Positions 9,809 to 22,100 of a stretch of 42,215 nucleotides of DNA are shown here, in pieces. The stretch is taken from assembly GCA_032358255.1 (NCBI GenBank), contig JAULBX010026907.1:1-42215 (forward strand), written 5' to 3'. This DNA is from Heterotrichella gracilis. Taxonomy: Eukaryota; Sar; Xanthophyceae; Tribonematales; Xanthonemataceae. Below the pieces are notes generated by a model, which worked only from the letters and a program-made list of their open reading frames with translations, did not search any database and was not told the DNA's origin. Numbering within the stretch: the stretch's first letter is position 1; each line of letters opens with the position of its first letter. The translations under genes were made by a program, and so were the position numbers.

Positions 9809-12800
9809 ATGGTTGCAGCTCAGGCGTTTGCCCAATCTGCCCAGATCACGCGCCAAGCCCTGGATCAACCGCATGCTCGTGCTGCCAGCGTGGTTCCTGT
9901 CTTCCATGGGCTGCACAGGTGCTTTATCAGGCACCAGCAGGAACTCACTGGCGCTAGGACTGGCCAGACCTGGGTTGCCAGGGCCTCGAGGTAACAAGGC
10001 CGACTAGTCCGTACTACACTGTTGTATTTGTTAGTAATGGGGCGAACCAATGCGTTGGGCTGCGCTCGTGTTCTGGCCCTGATTGGCGCTCATGTCCTGC
10101 AGGACGGTGACATGCCAGGCAGGCAAGAACGGCACCCCTGCAGCCTCCCCAGCTGGGCAGCAGTATGACTATGACCTCGTCATCATTGGGTGCGGTGTCG
10201 GTGGACACGGTGCAGCTCTTCACGCAGTGGAGCAGGTGCGATACCAGGATTGAGTGGCATGTGATCCTAGGATGGGTTTGATACGCTGGCCATGCCTCAA
10301 CGGCCAATACGTCACCTCCCAACAAGGTTTGGCACATCTGCCTGCTAACATTATCAGCACTTTTTGTTTGCAGGGCCTGAAGGTTGCTGTGGTTGAGGGC
10401 CATGACATCGGTGGCACCTGTGTGAACCGGGGCTGTGTGCCATCAAAGGCCCTGCTGGCTGCATCTGGCAGGGTGCGGGAGATGAAGAACGAGATGCACC
10501 TCAAGTCAATGGGCATCCAGGTGCGCTCCTACAACCCAGTGGTCCTTTGACCACCAGCCAAGTGTCTGGCCCTGCCTAATGCCTTTCCCTCAGCCCACCT
10601 AGTACTGTACTGGGAGGAGTACCATACACCAGCAAAGCATGCTCTCACTCTCCTTGAAAGCCCCTGCTGCTTTTCCCTTGCCCAGCTCCTGTTGCCCACC
10701 TGCTGTGTGCCCCTGCAGGTTGGTGCTGTGTCTTTTGACCGCCAGAAGATCGCCGACCACGCCAAGGACCTGGCCAACAACATCCAGGGCAACCTCAAGC
10801 GCTCTCTGGAGTCGATCGGAGTGGTGAGAGGCATGGGATGATGGGTGCTGCACTGGCCCACTAGGGAATGGGCATACTCCATCCTTCCAGGGGGGACATT
10901 ACACGCCCTGGTGGAATTGGCGCTGCACAACACTGACAAGACAGCGCCCTGTCCTCACACACAACAATGCAATGCGCCAATGGCATGTGTCTCATCCCCA
11001 CACTCATGGCATCCAGCAGCACTTCCACCCCCTTTTCCACCCACCCAGGACATCCTGATCGGCGCCGGCAAGTTCGTTGCCCCCCACACCGTCAAGTACA
11101 GCCTGCCTGGGCGTGTGGACGTGGGCGGCACAGTGAGCGCGCGCGACATTATCATCGCCACTGGCTCAGTGCCCTTTGTGCCCCCCGGCATCCCCATCGA
11201 CGGCAAGACCGTGTTCACCTCTGACCACGCCCTCAAGCTGGACTGGCTGCCAAACTGGATCGCCATCATCGGCTCCGGCTACATCGGGCTGGAGTTCAGC
11301 GACGTGTACACCGCGCTGGGCTGCGAGGTGACCTTCATCGAGGCGCTGGACAACCTCATGCCCGGCTTTGACAAGGAGATCGCGCGCCTGGCGCAGCGCG
11401 TGCTCATCAACCCGCGGTCAATCGACTGGCACACAGGTGGGGATGGGGCAGCACACAGCGGGGCCTGCATGGGGGGAAAGTGGGGGATAGGATTGGATGG
11501 TGGACCACAACCGGCTGGAGCACCTTGACATGCATGACATTTGGAAGCAATGTGGCACCCATGCTGTAGTGGGCATGCATGGCCTTCTAGGGAGAGGATA
11601 AGCTACCTGCAACACAAACAACCCCTGTCACAAACTACACGCATGCATGCTCATATCCCCTTCCTGCCTTTCCCAGGCGTGCTGGCCACCAAGGTGACCC
11701 CCGGCGTGCCCGGCGTGAAGCCTGTGCTCATTGAGCTGACCGACTTCAAGACCAAGGAGGTGGTGGACACGCTGGAGGTGGACGCGGTGCTGGTGGCCAC
11801 GGGCAGGGCGCCCTACACGCAGGGGCTCAACCTGGAGGCGGTGGGGGCGGAGGTGGACCGCAGGGGGTTCGTGCCAGTCAACGAGAAGATGCAGGTGGGG
11901 CGGGGATGGGTCACATCACAAGGGTAGTGGGGAAACCGCAGATGCGTGCATGTGTAGGGCGGCTACATGAGTGGGTGGTGGTGTGGGAGTTGTTGATTGG
12001 GTGCCTTGCATTGATAGAATTGTTTATTGCGCGGCGCATGCTGGCTGCTCCTTGGGTCCTCACGCTCCCTCCCATCCCTGTGCAGGTGCTTGACAACAGC
12101 GGCAAGGTGGTGCCACACGTGTACTGCATTGGAGATGCAAACGGTGCGCACAATCTGCACTGATGTGTTCAAATGAGGCAAACCCATGCCAAGGGCAGCC
12201 ATCACACACGGCTAGCAATAATTTCCACAGCAGGGTTTGCACGGATCATTGCAACAGATGTTCAATCTTCTTTGCTTTCCACTGCCTGACCCGACCCCTC
12301 CCTCCTCCCAGGCAAGTACATGCTTGCGCACGCCGCCAGCGCACAGGGCATCAGCGCCGTTGAGAACATGGTGGGGCGGCCACACGTGCTCAACCACCTG
12401 TCGGTGCCAGCGGCGTGCTTCACGCACCCAGAGGTGGGTTTGGGGGACATTGCTGTGATCCAGTCTTGCAGGATTGGAATGGAGATAAATTCGTATAGCA
12501 TGGTGCTCGTTTTGCATGCATGCATGTGGAGGCCTTGTACGCCAGCAGGGCGCATTGTTCATGCCTTGTGTGGCATTTCAGCGCATCACGGCATCGGCCC
12601 ATTGAGAAGGCACTGGCAAGAACCTAGGGTGCAAGCACAGGCTGCATGCTCCACGCCCATGACCACCTCACCGGGGGGGCGCTGCGGGGGGGGGACGCGC
12701 TATGTGGCGTTACGAGGATTAGAACACGCCGCAGCACATTGCCAGCATGACATGCACACTTGGACAAGTCATAGCTGGGTAACGGCAGCAGGGCCGGGTG

Positions 12801-13816
12801 CCTGCCAAGCTCGCAATCGAGATTGGATGACATAGAAGACATAGTGACCACCACACGGCACCGGTCCACCACTGTTGCCGCATCCTCTCTCCTCTGTGCT
12901 CATCCTTCCCCACCTTCCGTCCTGCAGGTCAGCTTTGTTGGCATGACTGAGGACGCAGCGCGCGAGAAGGCTGAGGCGGGTGGCTATGGCGGCAAGGTGG
13001 CGGTGGTCAAGACGTCGTTCAAGGCAAACTCAAAGGTGGGTGCCTGAGGCAAGGAGAGCTGGGGCTGGCCTCATGAGATGATGGTGCGAGGAAGGTGGGA
13101 GAGGGGAGGGGGGAGGATGTGGGCTATGTGCAGCTATGCTTACCTCTCTTGCACAACGCAGCAGTGTGCTGGCCAATGGGACTGGGGCTGCACCATGGGA
13201 CCAGCAGGCGTGTGGGCGCAAGGCTGCCTGAAGCAGAGGCAAGGCTACCACCCACCTGCTGCATGCTCTTGGTCAGGCACGCAGCCTTGCTCACCTGCAC
13301 CATCGTCCCTCTGCTCACTCCCCACCCACCATTGTGGCTGCAGGCCCTGGCCGAGAAGGAGGGCGAGGGCATTGCCAAGATGATCTACCGCAAGGACACA
13401 GGGGAGATCCTGGGTGTGCACATCCTGGGGCTGCATGCGGCCGACCTCATTCACGAGGCGTCAAATGCAATTGCAACCAACCAGAAAGTGCAGGTGGGTG
13501 GGGAAAAAGGGGCCACACAGCACGCGGTGCTGTATGCAAAGCTTTACTTGGCTCTTCCTGTAATACTGGACGTTCTGTAGCTTAGGAAAGACAATACCAC
13601 GCACAGCTGTCCGCCTTAATTTGTTAGCTCAACCACTGCACATCTGTTACCACTCTCCAGCATCTTCTAACACCCTACAACTCCCCTCTCCAGGACATCA
13701 AGTTCAACGTGCACGCGCACCCCACCCTGTCCGAGGTGCTTGACGAGCTGTTCAAGGGAGCACACCTGGAGGCATCGGCAAAGCCAGCGCCAGCAAAGGT
13801 GGCGGTGACGGCGTGA
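9809..13816 (+). CDS. LPD: Dihydrolipoamide dehydrogenase (E3), plastid type
   Basis: FAD-dependent E3 of the plastid pyruvate dehydrogenase complex; it reoxidises dihydrolipoyl groups and passes electrons to NAD+. Eleven exons: 9809-9990, 10103-10235, 10374-10520, 10719-10823, 11049-11436, 11677-11894, 12086-12143, 12312-12433, 12928-13035, 13344-13493 and 13694-13816. All phases join, giving 577 residues, the size of plastid E3. Residues 1 to about 75 form a transit-peptide-like leader rich in A, R, Q and S. The FAD-binding motif [11 protein letters not shown] is at 88-98. The redox disulfide is in [13 protein letters not shown] (Cys121, Cys126). The NAD motif IIGSGYIG is near 262-269. GDANG contacts FAD. 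The interface His-Glu pair is in HAHPTLSE (His546, Glu551). The [18 protein letters not shown] segment and the [14 protein letters not shown] ending match the plastid rather than the mitochondrial class. The start is the first ATG of exon 1, in an ACC-ATGG context. It is convergent with the E1 beta gene. Confidence 0.96.
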
Positions 13817-14494
13817 GCGCAGCGGGCAATGCATAAGGGGGGTGCAGGGGAGGGGAGGGGGGCTGCTTTGAGCCTCATCAGTCATTGCAGATATGCTAGG
13901 AGTTGAGGTGTGGGAACGGGGACAGTGGACTACCAGGGGATGTGCAAGGGGGCAGGCAAGTGGTGTCAGGGCATGTGAGGGGGCGCTTCGCTGGGCGTAT
14001 AGACTGCTTCCGCGCAGCACACTCCGCACACTGCCATGCTGGTTGTCCACACACTCAGTGGCAGCAAGGTGTGGCTAGCGTGGTGGCAGGGCGTGGTCTG
14101 GTCTGGTGCCCACATGGACCAGCGTGGCGGCCAGCATCAGCAGCTGCTGTGGGCTACTAGCTTGTAGCGGTGAGCGGCGAGGGTTGTTACAGCATCACCA
14201 ATATGGGGTTGATGCACCTTGGCCACATGACAAATTAAATATGCTTTTACTGGGCCAGGCTGGGCTCGCCTGTTCACAAAGCCACCACCTAGCCTAGGAT
14301 GTAGTGCTTACCATGATTTAACGGCGTTTTGTTGGGACACTACAGTGAGTCATCGATCATTGTGTTGCACTGAGTTATCTGTTGCTAGGTCAAGAAATGA
14401 TTCAATGTGCAACATATTGCGTTTTGCTAACTGGCAACTGTTGCAGCAGCTGCTGCCATGACAGCAGATACTATTTCATATGACGAATTATAGT

Positions 14495-14499
14495 TGTAA
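14495..14499 (+). terminator. Candidate poly(A) signal TGTAA for LPD
   Basis: This is the first TGTAA I see after the LPD stop, about 680 bp downstream. The distance is long but within what green algal 3' UTRs allow. It is assigned by motif and position only. Confidence 0.3.
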
Positions 14500-14880
14500 G
14501 AGCATTGCAACACCATTCAACCAATGCATGGCCAGAGCTCATGGCAATTGCTTGCAAGGCTAGAGCTCTAGAGTACTCAGCTGACGTCAAGAGTACTCAA
14601 GAGCACACTGTGGGGAGTCCCACGTCCGACGTCCATTGTACAATTGTCTGTTGACGTACAAATTGGATGTACAATTTAATGCATGCATATATGGTCATCA
14701 CTGACAGTACTGGGTGCACATGTCACATGTCACATCACTGATGATAGCATGCCCGGCCAGCACAGTGACTGCCATTGATCATGACATCAATGACACATGT
14801 AATACATACTATGGCAATAATATTATTGACTGGCGCCATCAATAATATGTTTCAGGTGAATTTCAAACTGTTTCAAACAG

Positions 14881-14885
14881 TTACA
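14881..14885 (-). terminator. Candidate poly(A) signal TGTAA for PDH E1 beta
   Basis: TTACA on the + strand reads TGTAA on the minus strand, about 520 bp past the E1 beta stop. With the LPD signal at 14495 it would leave the two convergent transcripts non-overlapping. It is assigned by motif and position only. Confidence 0.3.
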
Positions 14886-15404
14886 GTGGACCTTTCCTGT
14901 CAGTGAGTGGAAATGGAAATGGAATTTCCTCAGGTTCTCAGCCGGGCTCAATCATTCATGGCACTGGCAGTACTGCTGGCAACGAGTCCAATTCAATATG
15001 AAGTGCAGCGCCACCCGGCCCGGGGCGTCCATTGAATGCGCTAATGACAGGACAGCACCCCATGGAATGCAGAGTGCCATTCGTGGTGACACCCAACACT
15101 GTTCCACAGTACAGTACTAAACTGACACCCAGTCCCCCCTTGGCAACAGCCTACAGTCTGCATATGCAAAGTGCATTGTGGTATGCATGTAACCTCCCAG
15201 CAGCAATATGCGCCCCCTCCTGCCAGGCATTGCCGCTGCCCCTGCCGACGCCTGGCGCTGCGTCCAGGAACAGTGCCCTGCTGCACCACCACCACCCCCA
15301 CTTCCACAAGGTGCGCTGCCAATGCACAGCTGGCACCCTTCAATCGTGGCCTTCCCCCCACCAACCACCCGGCACACCCTCCCCCTCCCCTGGCTTCCCT
15401 GCGC

Positions 15405-17998
15405 CTACTTGCCCACCATGCGCTTGGCTACCCTGATAACGTCAGGCACGTGAGGCAGCGCAAGCTTCTCAAGGTTCTGCGCGTATGGCATGGGCACCTC
15501 CACGCCGGTGATGCGCTCGGGTGGCGCGTCAAGGTCATCGAAGCTGTCCTCCACCACCACCGACATGATCTCAGACCCCACACCCGACTGCGGCCACCCC
15601 TCCTCAACCGACAGCATGCGGTGCGTTTTGCGTACAGACGCGGCAATGGTATCGCGGTCAAGGGGCTTGAGGGTGCGCAGGTTGACAACCTAGGAAGAGG
15701 GTTACAGGAGTCGACATAAAATTGGCAAAAAGCAGCAAGGGTGCTGGATGATAAACATGCATGAACATGCATACCTGCACTTGCAGTTTTGCCATTTAAG
15801 AATGCAATCATGGGCTGCAACACTGGCCCATGTCTGCACACATGAATGCCAGGTTTGGCCCCCACTGCCATTTTCCCGCGTGTAATCCCCCCATCCCACC
15901 CCCACCTCCACGCTGATCCCCTCTGCCTCCAGCGCCTTGGCCGCCTCCAGGCAGTACCCAACCATCTTGCCAAACGCCACCATGGTGATGTCGCTGCCCT
16001 CACGCATAACCTGCGACACACACCACAGGCACGCTGATCAGCGCTCAGGCATCCACCCATGGCGCCAGCGCAATGGCTCTGCAGCCAGCACTGACTATCC
16101 ATCGCTAACAATGCCAGCCCATGTCAATGCATGATACGGCTCCACTGGAAGCCTCACACGCCGGTGGAGCCATGCTGCGCCTGCCCATCCTCCCCATCCC
16201 AGCGCACGTCTCTCGATGCTATTTGCACTGCCAGCTCATCCCACTTTCATGAAGCGGCTTAGCATCAGGCGATTACTTGCGATGTCCCTTTATACCCACA
16301 CCACGCCCAGCTAATGCTGCCCCGCATACGCCCATGATGCACCTCCTCCCCCTCACACACCGCATGACCCGCTCACCTTTGCCTTGCCGATTGGCGACAC
16401 AAAGTCCTTGTCAAGCACCTTCTCCTCAACCGTGAAGGTCTCGCCGTACAGGATCTCGTTCTCAAGGAAGATGACGGGGTCGGGGTCGCGGATGGATGCC
16501 TTGAGCAGGCCACGCGCATCCTCGGCGTCGTAGGGGGCAATCACCTGGGGTGGGGTGGGGGCTAACGCTCACCGCCATGCACACCATGCAACCCATGGCC
16601 AGAGCAGGAAGTCGTGGTGCAGCATCACAATGCAACCATCATGGCTGCATCCATGAAGCATGCACAGCCAAGGGCGCCTTGCTGCCTGGTGATACAAAAG
16701 TATGCAACTATCTTCTTTGTGCTAAATTCACTCCGCCCAGTTCACCCTTTCTATGCCAGGGCAGCACCACCAAGAGTGCTCCCTGCTGAACAGTGCCAGC
16801 CCATTCCGTTGCCCACCCGAACCCACCATGCAATGCCCCCTGAGGTTCACCTGGCAGGTGGTGAGTCCCTCCCTCTATGCACAGCAGACACGCCCTTAAG
16901 TGCACAGCAGTCCCCGCCAGCTGCCCCCAACCACCATCCACTACCCACCTTGAGTCCCGGCACGCTGCTGAACCATGCTGCAAAGCACTGTGAATGCTGC
17001 GCGGCCACACCGGCAGCTGCGCCGTTTGGCCCTCTGAACACGATTGGCACGCTTATTTGGCCGGAAGACATGTACAGTGTCTTTGCTGCGGAGTTGATGA
17101 TCTGGTCGATGGCTTGCATGGAGAAGTTCCATGTCATGAACTCACACACAGGCCGCAACCCCGACTGGGCCGCACCCACGGCAATGCCAGTGAAACCGGC
17201 CTGCACGTTGCAGCATGTTAAACAGGGCCATGCCAGTAGCTTGTGGTTGCCCAGCCTGGGCGCAAGGGCTCGCACACAGGCACAGTGGGTTGGCCACCAG
17301 ATGAGCAATTGCATGAGTCACAAGTGGCTTACCTCAGTGATGGGTGTGTCGATCACTCTTTGCGCACCGTACTTTTGGTGCAGGTTTTTCGTGATCTGCA
17401 AGGGAAAGAGGTGAACACACGTATTGGGCACAGTGAACACACAGGGGTAGCAGTCAAACAGGTAAATCACAGCAACGAATAAAGGTCACAACGGAGCCAA
17501 CCCCCTGCTGATCTGACGCACTACCTTGTATGCTCCCTGGTACTCTCCAACCTGGAAGATCAAAGGAAAGTTAGCAGGCAACCAACGCAACACACTTGAC
17601 AATCGTCTAAGACATAGCCAGCACCCAAATGTTCTTCACTGTCAACACTGACCTCTTCTCCCAAGATGAACACTGTGTCGTCGCGTGCCAGCTCCTCATC
17701 CAACGCCGAGTTCAAGGCATCGCGCACAGTCATCTGCAACAAGGCAGCATCGTGTCAGGTTGTCTTAGGCATGGGTCAAATTTTGATGGCAACTGAGCAG
17801 CAGTGGACCCAAGCACGGCACCAGTTTACCTGCTGAGTGGCATACGTTCGTAGCCATTGCATTGCTGCTTGTGGCGCCTGGCAATTGACACAGGTCCTTG
17901 TTAGCAACACCCTCACAGCAGGCCAGTGCATGGATCAACCACACAAACCCTACCCGAGCAGCGCGGATGCCACCAATGCTCGCCATGAGACCGTTCAT
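15405..17998 (-). CDS. PDHB: Pyruvate dehydrogenase E1 beta subunit, mitochondrial type
   Basis: Beta chain of the thiamine-diphosphate-dependent E1 that decarboxylates pyruvate in the mitochondrial complex; it pairs with E1 alpha. Nine exons in transcript order: 17998-17954, 17877-17830, 17733-17653, 17551-17525, 17395-17333, 17200-16949, 16544-16377, 16010-15906 and 15689-15405. Eight of the nine are whole codons and all phases are 0, giving 357 residues. The first 31 residues form a basic, Ala-rich leader ending RTYATQQ, typical of mitochondrial targeting. The mature part starts [15 protein letters not shown] and includes [35 protein letters not shown], the cofactor-region segment [31 protein letters not shown] and a C-terminal [12 protein letters not shown]. 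These match the mitochondrial and not the plastid class. The 27-bp exon 17551-17525 is a microexon coding VGEYQGAYK. The start is the first ATG (17998); a second in-frame ATG lies four codons on. Confidence 0.96.
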
Positions 17999-19144
17999 AT
18001 TGACTGCGGCTCAGGCTGTCAATGAAGCCGAGGAGATTATCTGCTGCCGGTGCCCACTGGCAAGCAGGATTGGCAGAAGGTTTGCAGGGGCAACTACTGC
18101 GCTGCTGCGATGGCTGGAACACACTGCCTGCGATAGAGTGGTGGTGAGTGCGCTTTGCTACCTGCACCCCCAAGCCAAACGCAGTACCTTGACGGTGCTT
18201 TGCAGTAACAACACAACAACAAACTGGTTGGTATCTGCGACTGCTTTGTCGCATCGTCTGCGCCCACAAAGAAGGGCTGGGGGATGGGGACTGGGCCAGT
18301 CACAACTCGGAGATTACAAATTATACCAAGCCACTCTCGAGAAAGCAGGATGGGCTCCTGAGCCGGCTCGAAAATACCTTCCTGGGTCCGTATGGTTGAT
18401 TCCCCTCAATCCTGCTGGTGTTTAACAGCTGCTAAGATGCAGTGAAGGGTTGCCAGCGCTGCGAACGACCTAGAAGGTGTGTGACTGGCCCACCTGTTGG
18501 GCGATGTTCGAGTAGCACGCCCACCGTGCTGTCCTCCAGATGTGCTCAACGGTGACTGCCGCTGGGATATACGTTTCAGGTTGTTACGCGCTCTCACCCC
18601 TGGAGTCGGTCCCGCAAATAATGCCATGTTAACTGGTGCAATGGGTGTACGGCATGCCTGGTTTCCGGAAACGGCAGTCTGGCCTTCTAAAGCTGCATCT
18701 CAAGCGAAGGCCACTTGACACCAGGAGAGTGTCACTAAGATATTTTAGCACACTGAAAGGTGAACTATCACATCGCTCGGCATGTCTGCTCTCTGTTGGG
18801 TCCAGATGCACGACACCTAGGGACTGTGCTGGGTTGAGCGCCCTAGTGAGTACTCAGTGGTTCGCTAGCAACCTGGTGCGCGTGGTGATAGCCTGTGGCG
18901 TGCACACCAGCAATATCATCCACTTCTAATGGGCACGCCTGGTCCTAGCCTGCTCCATTCTTGCCCTAGTCCCATATGCATGCGTGGTGCTCACCCACCC
19001 CACCCCCCACACCCCAGGCCCCCCGCCAGGTTAAGCGCTAGTACCAGGGGCGGCCCGACCAACAACCCCAGCACCCACACCACCCACCAGCAGATAGAGC
19101 AGTGACTGAACCACAGCCGCAGCGGCCCCTCCCCTTCCCCCGCC
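17999..19144. other. Divergent promoter region, E1 beta / thioesterase
   Basis: About 1.15 kb separates the two outward-facing start codons, and it should contain both promoters and leaders. No recognisable gene is present. Open frames here (for example 18636-18929 on +) start at GTG or TTG and have no family resemblance. The end nearest the thioesterase is C-rich, and that nearest E1 beta is mixed. Confidence 0.5.
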
Positions 19145-22100
19145 ATGGCCGCCCCTCCCCCCTCCGCCTCCCCCTCCACCTTGTCCCGCCAGCTGCAGTC
19201 CTGTCAGCAACAGGTCACACTACTGGCTGCCAAGGTGGCGCTCCTGGAGCAGCAGCTGGCAGCTGCCTCAGTGACCCAGTCCCTGCACTCCCTGTGGCCA
19301 GCGCCAGGCACACTGTCACAGCCGCACTCCACAGGAGACACCCCGCGCGCAACAGATGGAACGGAACTCACCACCGCCAGCGCCACGCACAGTCAAGGCC
19401 ACCGCACCTCCAGCGATGACGCAGAAACCCTCTCCATTGCATCCACTTGGGGAGCAGCCGCCCCGCCCCCCTCGACCACCTACCCGCGGCCACCACCCGT
19501 TGCCCTCACATCCACCTCCCCCACCGGCCGGCCCGCCCCCTCCTCCCCTCCCGGCGAGGTGCCCATGCCCGCCACCCGCGTGGTCATGCACCAGCTGGTG
19601 AAGCCAACAGACGTTGACGCACTGGGCATTTGCGTGGGGGGCCTGCTGCTCAGCTGGATAGACATATGCGCGGGCCTGGCGGCAAAGACCCTAGCGCGGG
19701 GTCCGGTGGTGACGGCCAGTGTGGATGCGGTGCATTTCTTGCGGCCCTGCCGTGGTGGCTCTGTTGCCATCATCGCCGCCATGGTGAACCGCACCTTTGC
19801 AAGCTCAATGGAGGTGGGGGTGCGGGTGGAGCAGGAGGACCTCAAGACAGGGGTCAGGTGGGTGAGGATGGGGGGGACGCAGAGGTAGAGTGTGCAGCAT
19901 GTATAATAATAATAAAGTACGCCGCAAGGGGAAGGGCATGGAGTGTAGCATAAATTATTTCAATATCAATTTCACGCCAATGCTTTAAAAACAGTGTTTG
20001 AAATTGCATTCTTGATACAGTAATCCTGTCCTATCCCCCCACCCCGCCCGCGCTTGCACCAGCACGGGGTGCACGCAGTGCATAGCGCCAGCAGCACCTC
20101 ACATGGATTTTACATGGACAGGTTGCACCGCCATATCATGAGCAGTGCAGCTGCATGCCGGGTGCCCGCGCCCCAGCAGCATGCCTCAAACCCACATGCA
20201 CCACCCAGCCTGAACGGCACTCCTCACATGTACCGCCCAACCCCACAGGTACCACTGCTGCAGCGCGTACCTCACCTTTGTGTCAGTGGACGCGCGCACC
20301 CGCCCCGACCGCCCCCTGCCGCGCGTTGCTCCCGCCACCGACCACCAGGCCGCCACCCACCGTGCGGCTGAGCAGCGGCGCCAGGTGCGGCTGTCTCGCA
20401 GGGCCGCCATCAGGGACAACCCGCTGCTCAGGGAGCAGGAGAAGAAGTGCAGGTGGGGGGAATGGGGGGTAGCAAGGTGCAGCCTGGCGATTGATTGGTA
20501 CCCAACCAGCTGTGGAAGCCATGTGTAACAAATGCCACATGATCTGATCGCATGTATAACAAATGCCACATGATCTGATTGCATGTGTAACAAACGCCAC
20601 ATGATCTGATAGCATGTGTTGCGGGTCTTAAGTGGGAGGAACTGCTTTCAGCAGCAGGGCTTGGGCGCAGGCTGCATTTGCATGCCATACTACCATCCAC
20701 CGGGACCTCTGCACATGGCGCCGCCATGCCTGCTGCAGTCCCTGCACCAACCAATGCGCCTCCCCCCCCCAGGTTGCGCCCCATCACCCACCACGAAGGC
20801 AGCACCACCCTGCCCCCCGCCCTCACAGCCAGCGTGGCCCAGGGCCGCGCATGCGTGCGCCCCGCCATGACTGTGGCCCACATGACCCAGCTCATCATGC
20901 CGCACCACGCAAACTCTCTTGCAATCACGTTTGGCGGGCAGGTGATGCGCTGGATGGAGGAATGTGCGTTCATCGCGGCGTCGCGTGTGGCAAGGGGGCT
21001 CAATTTGCTCACGGCAGGTGGGGAAAGGGGGATACGCATAGGGGGGGGAGGGCGGGGAGCAGAACTTGTGCAGGTCCACACAACCCTGCTTATAAATGTA
21101 TGCATGGGTATATCGGGGCCCTCAACTAGCGATCTTAAATAAGCAGAAATATATATGTAGAAATAAATATTATTGTATATTGCTAATAAATACATTTAAA
21201 TATGATAGTTTTCATTTGCTTCAAAGAGTAATAACAAAAGCCAGTAATAGGTTTGTCTGTGGCTTAGCACCCACTCAAGTTGAATAGCGATGTGGCCTGC
21301 AACTTGTGGCGCTACAGCTCAATTTCGGCTCAATTTGCCATCATTTAATCTTTATGCACTATTCTTTGCATGCAACTATGCGCCATACCGCTCAATCCCG
21401 CCATTGGAATTATTAACATAACTGCCGCGCTTTGCCGCGCGCACAGTCAGCCGCATTTCCACCCAACTTCTCTGTTCCTTGTTACCCCTCACGGCAAGAA
21501 TCCCCCACTTCAGGCATGGACGGCATTGCGTTTGCCCAGCCCACCCGCGTGGGCGACATCCTGTACGTCACAGCCCAGGTCAGCGCAATATTCGGGAGCT
21601 CACTGGAGGTGATGATCAGCGTGTGCGGGGAGAACCCTGGCCAGGGTAAGACGTGCATGTGGGGGGGCATGGGTGGGCGGGATCATGGGCATGTGGTGCT
21701 GCTGGTGGTAGGGAACTGGTGAAGGGAGAGGGCTTGGGAAGGGGGGTATGCTGCGGGGTGGCACAACACTGCTTGTCAGGGCGTTCCAGCCTCTTGGCCT
21801 GCATGGTATGGTGTGATAGGTTACCCTGCAGGCACCACATGACATGCTGGATACGGTGGTTGTAACATCACCTGCAGCGTCAATATTGCCCACACACCCT
21901 GCGTGGTGTACCCACCTTCCCCCCATCCCCACCCTTTGCAGGCTTGCTGTTTGATTGCGGCGACGCGTACGCCACCGTGGTTGCAGTGGATGGGGCAGGC
22001 GAGCCGGTGGACCTGCCCTTCGAGGTGGTGCCCGAGGGGGAGGCCGAGCGCATGCGCGGGGAGGGCGCGCAGCGGCGGCGCCAGGAGCGGCTGAGCATGC

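Larger units (their letters stand above)
13817..15404. other. Intergenic between convergent E3 and E1 beta genes
   Basis: No gene is recognised. The first part (to about 14,300) is GC-rich and probably LPD 3' UTR. From about 14,300 to 15,050 the DNA turns AT-rich and full of short palindromes and repeats, for example the perfect palindrome CAATAATATTATTG at 14815-14828, arms CATTGAT/ATCAATG at 14773-14779 and 14786-14792, and repeated ACATGTC. TGTAA at 14495-14499 (+) and TTACA at 14881-14885 (TGTAA on -) are candidate poly(A) signals for the two genes. About 15,060-15,400 is E1 beta 3' sequence. Confidence 0.5.

Noticed and set aside
18636..18929. 97-codon + frame in the divergent promoter region
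   Set aside because: Start is GTG, no family resemblance, no phase-compatible neighbours.
19316..19591. Gly-rich minus-strand frame
   Set aside because: Mirror of the P/S-rich coding exon of the thioesterase.
20521..20613. CRISPR-like array
   Set aside because: The three 31-bp units are directly adjacent with no spacers, and the window is eukaryotic.
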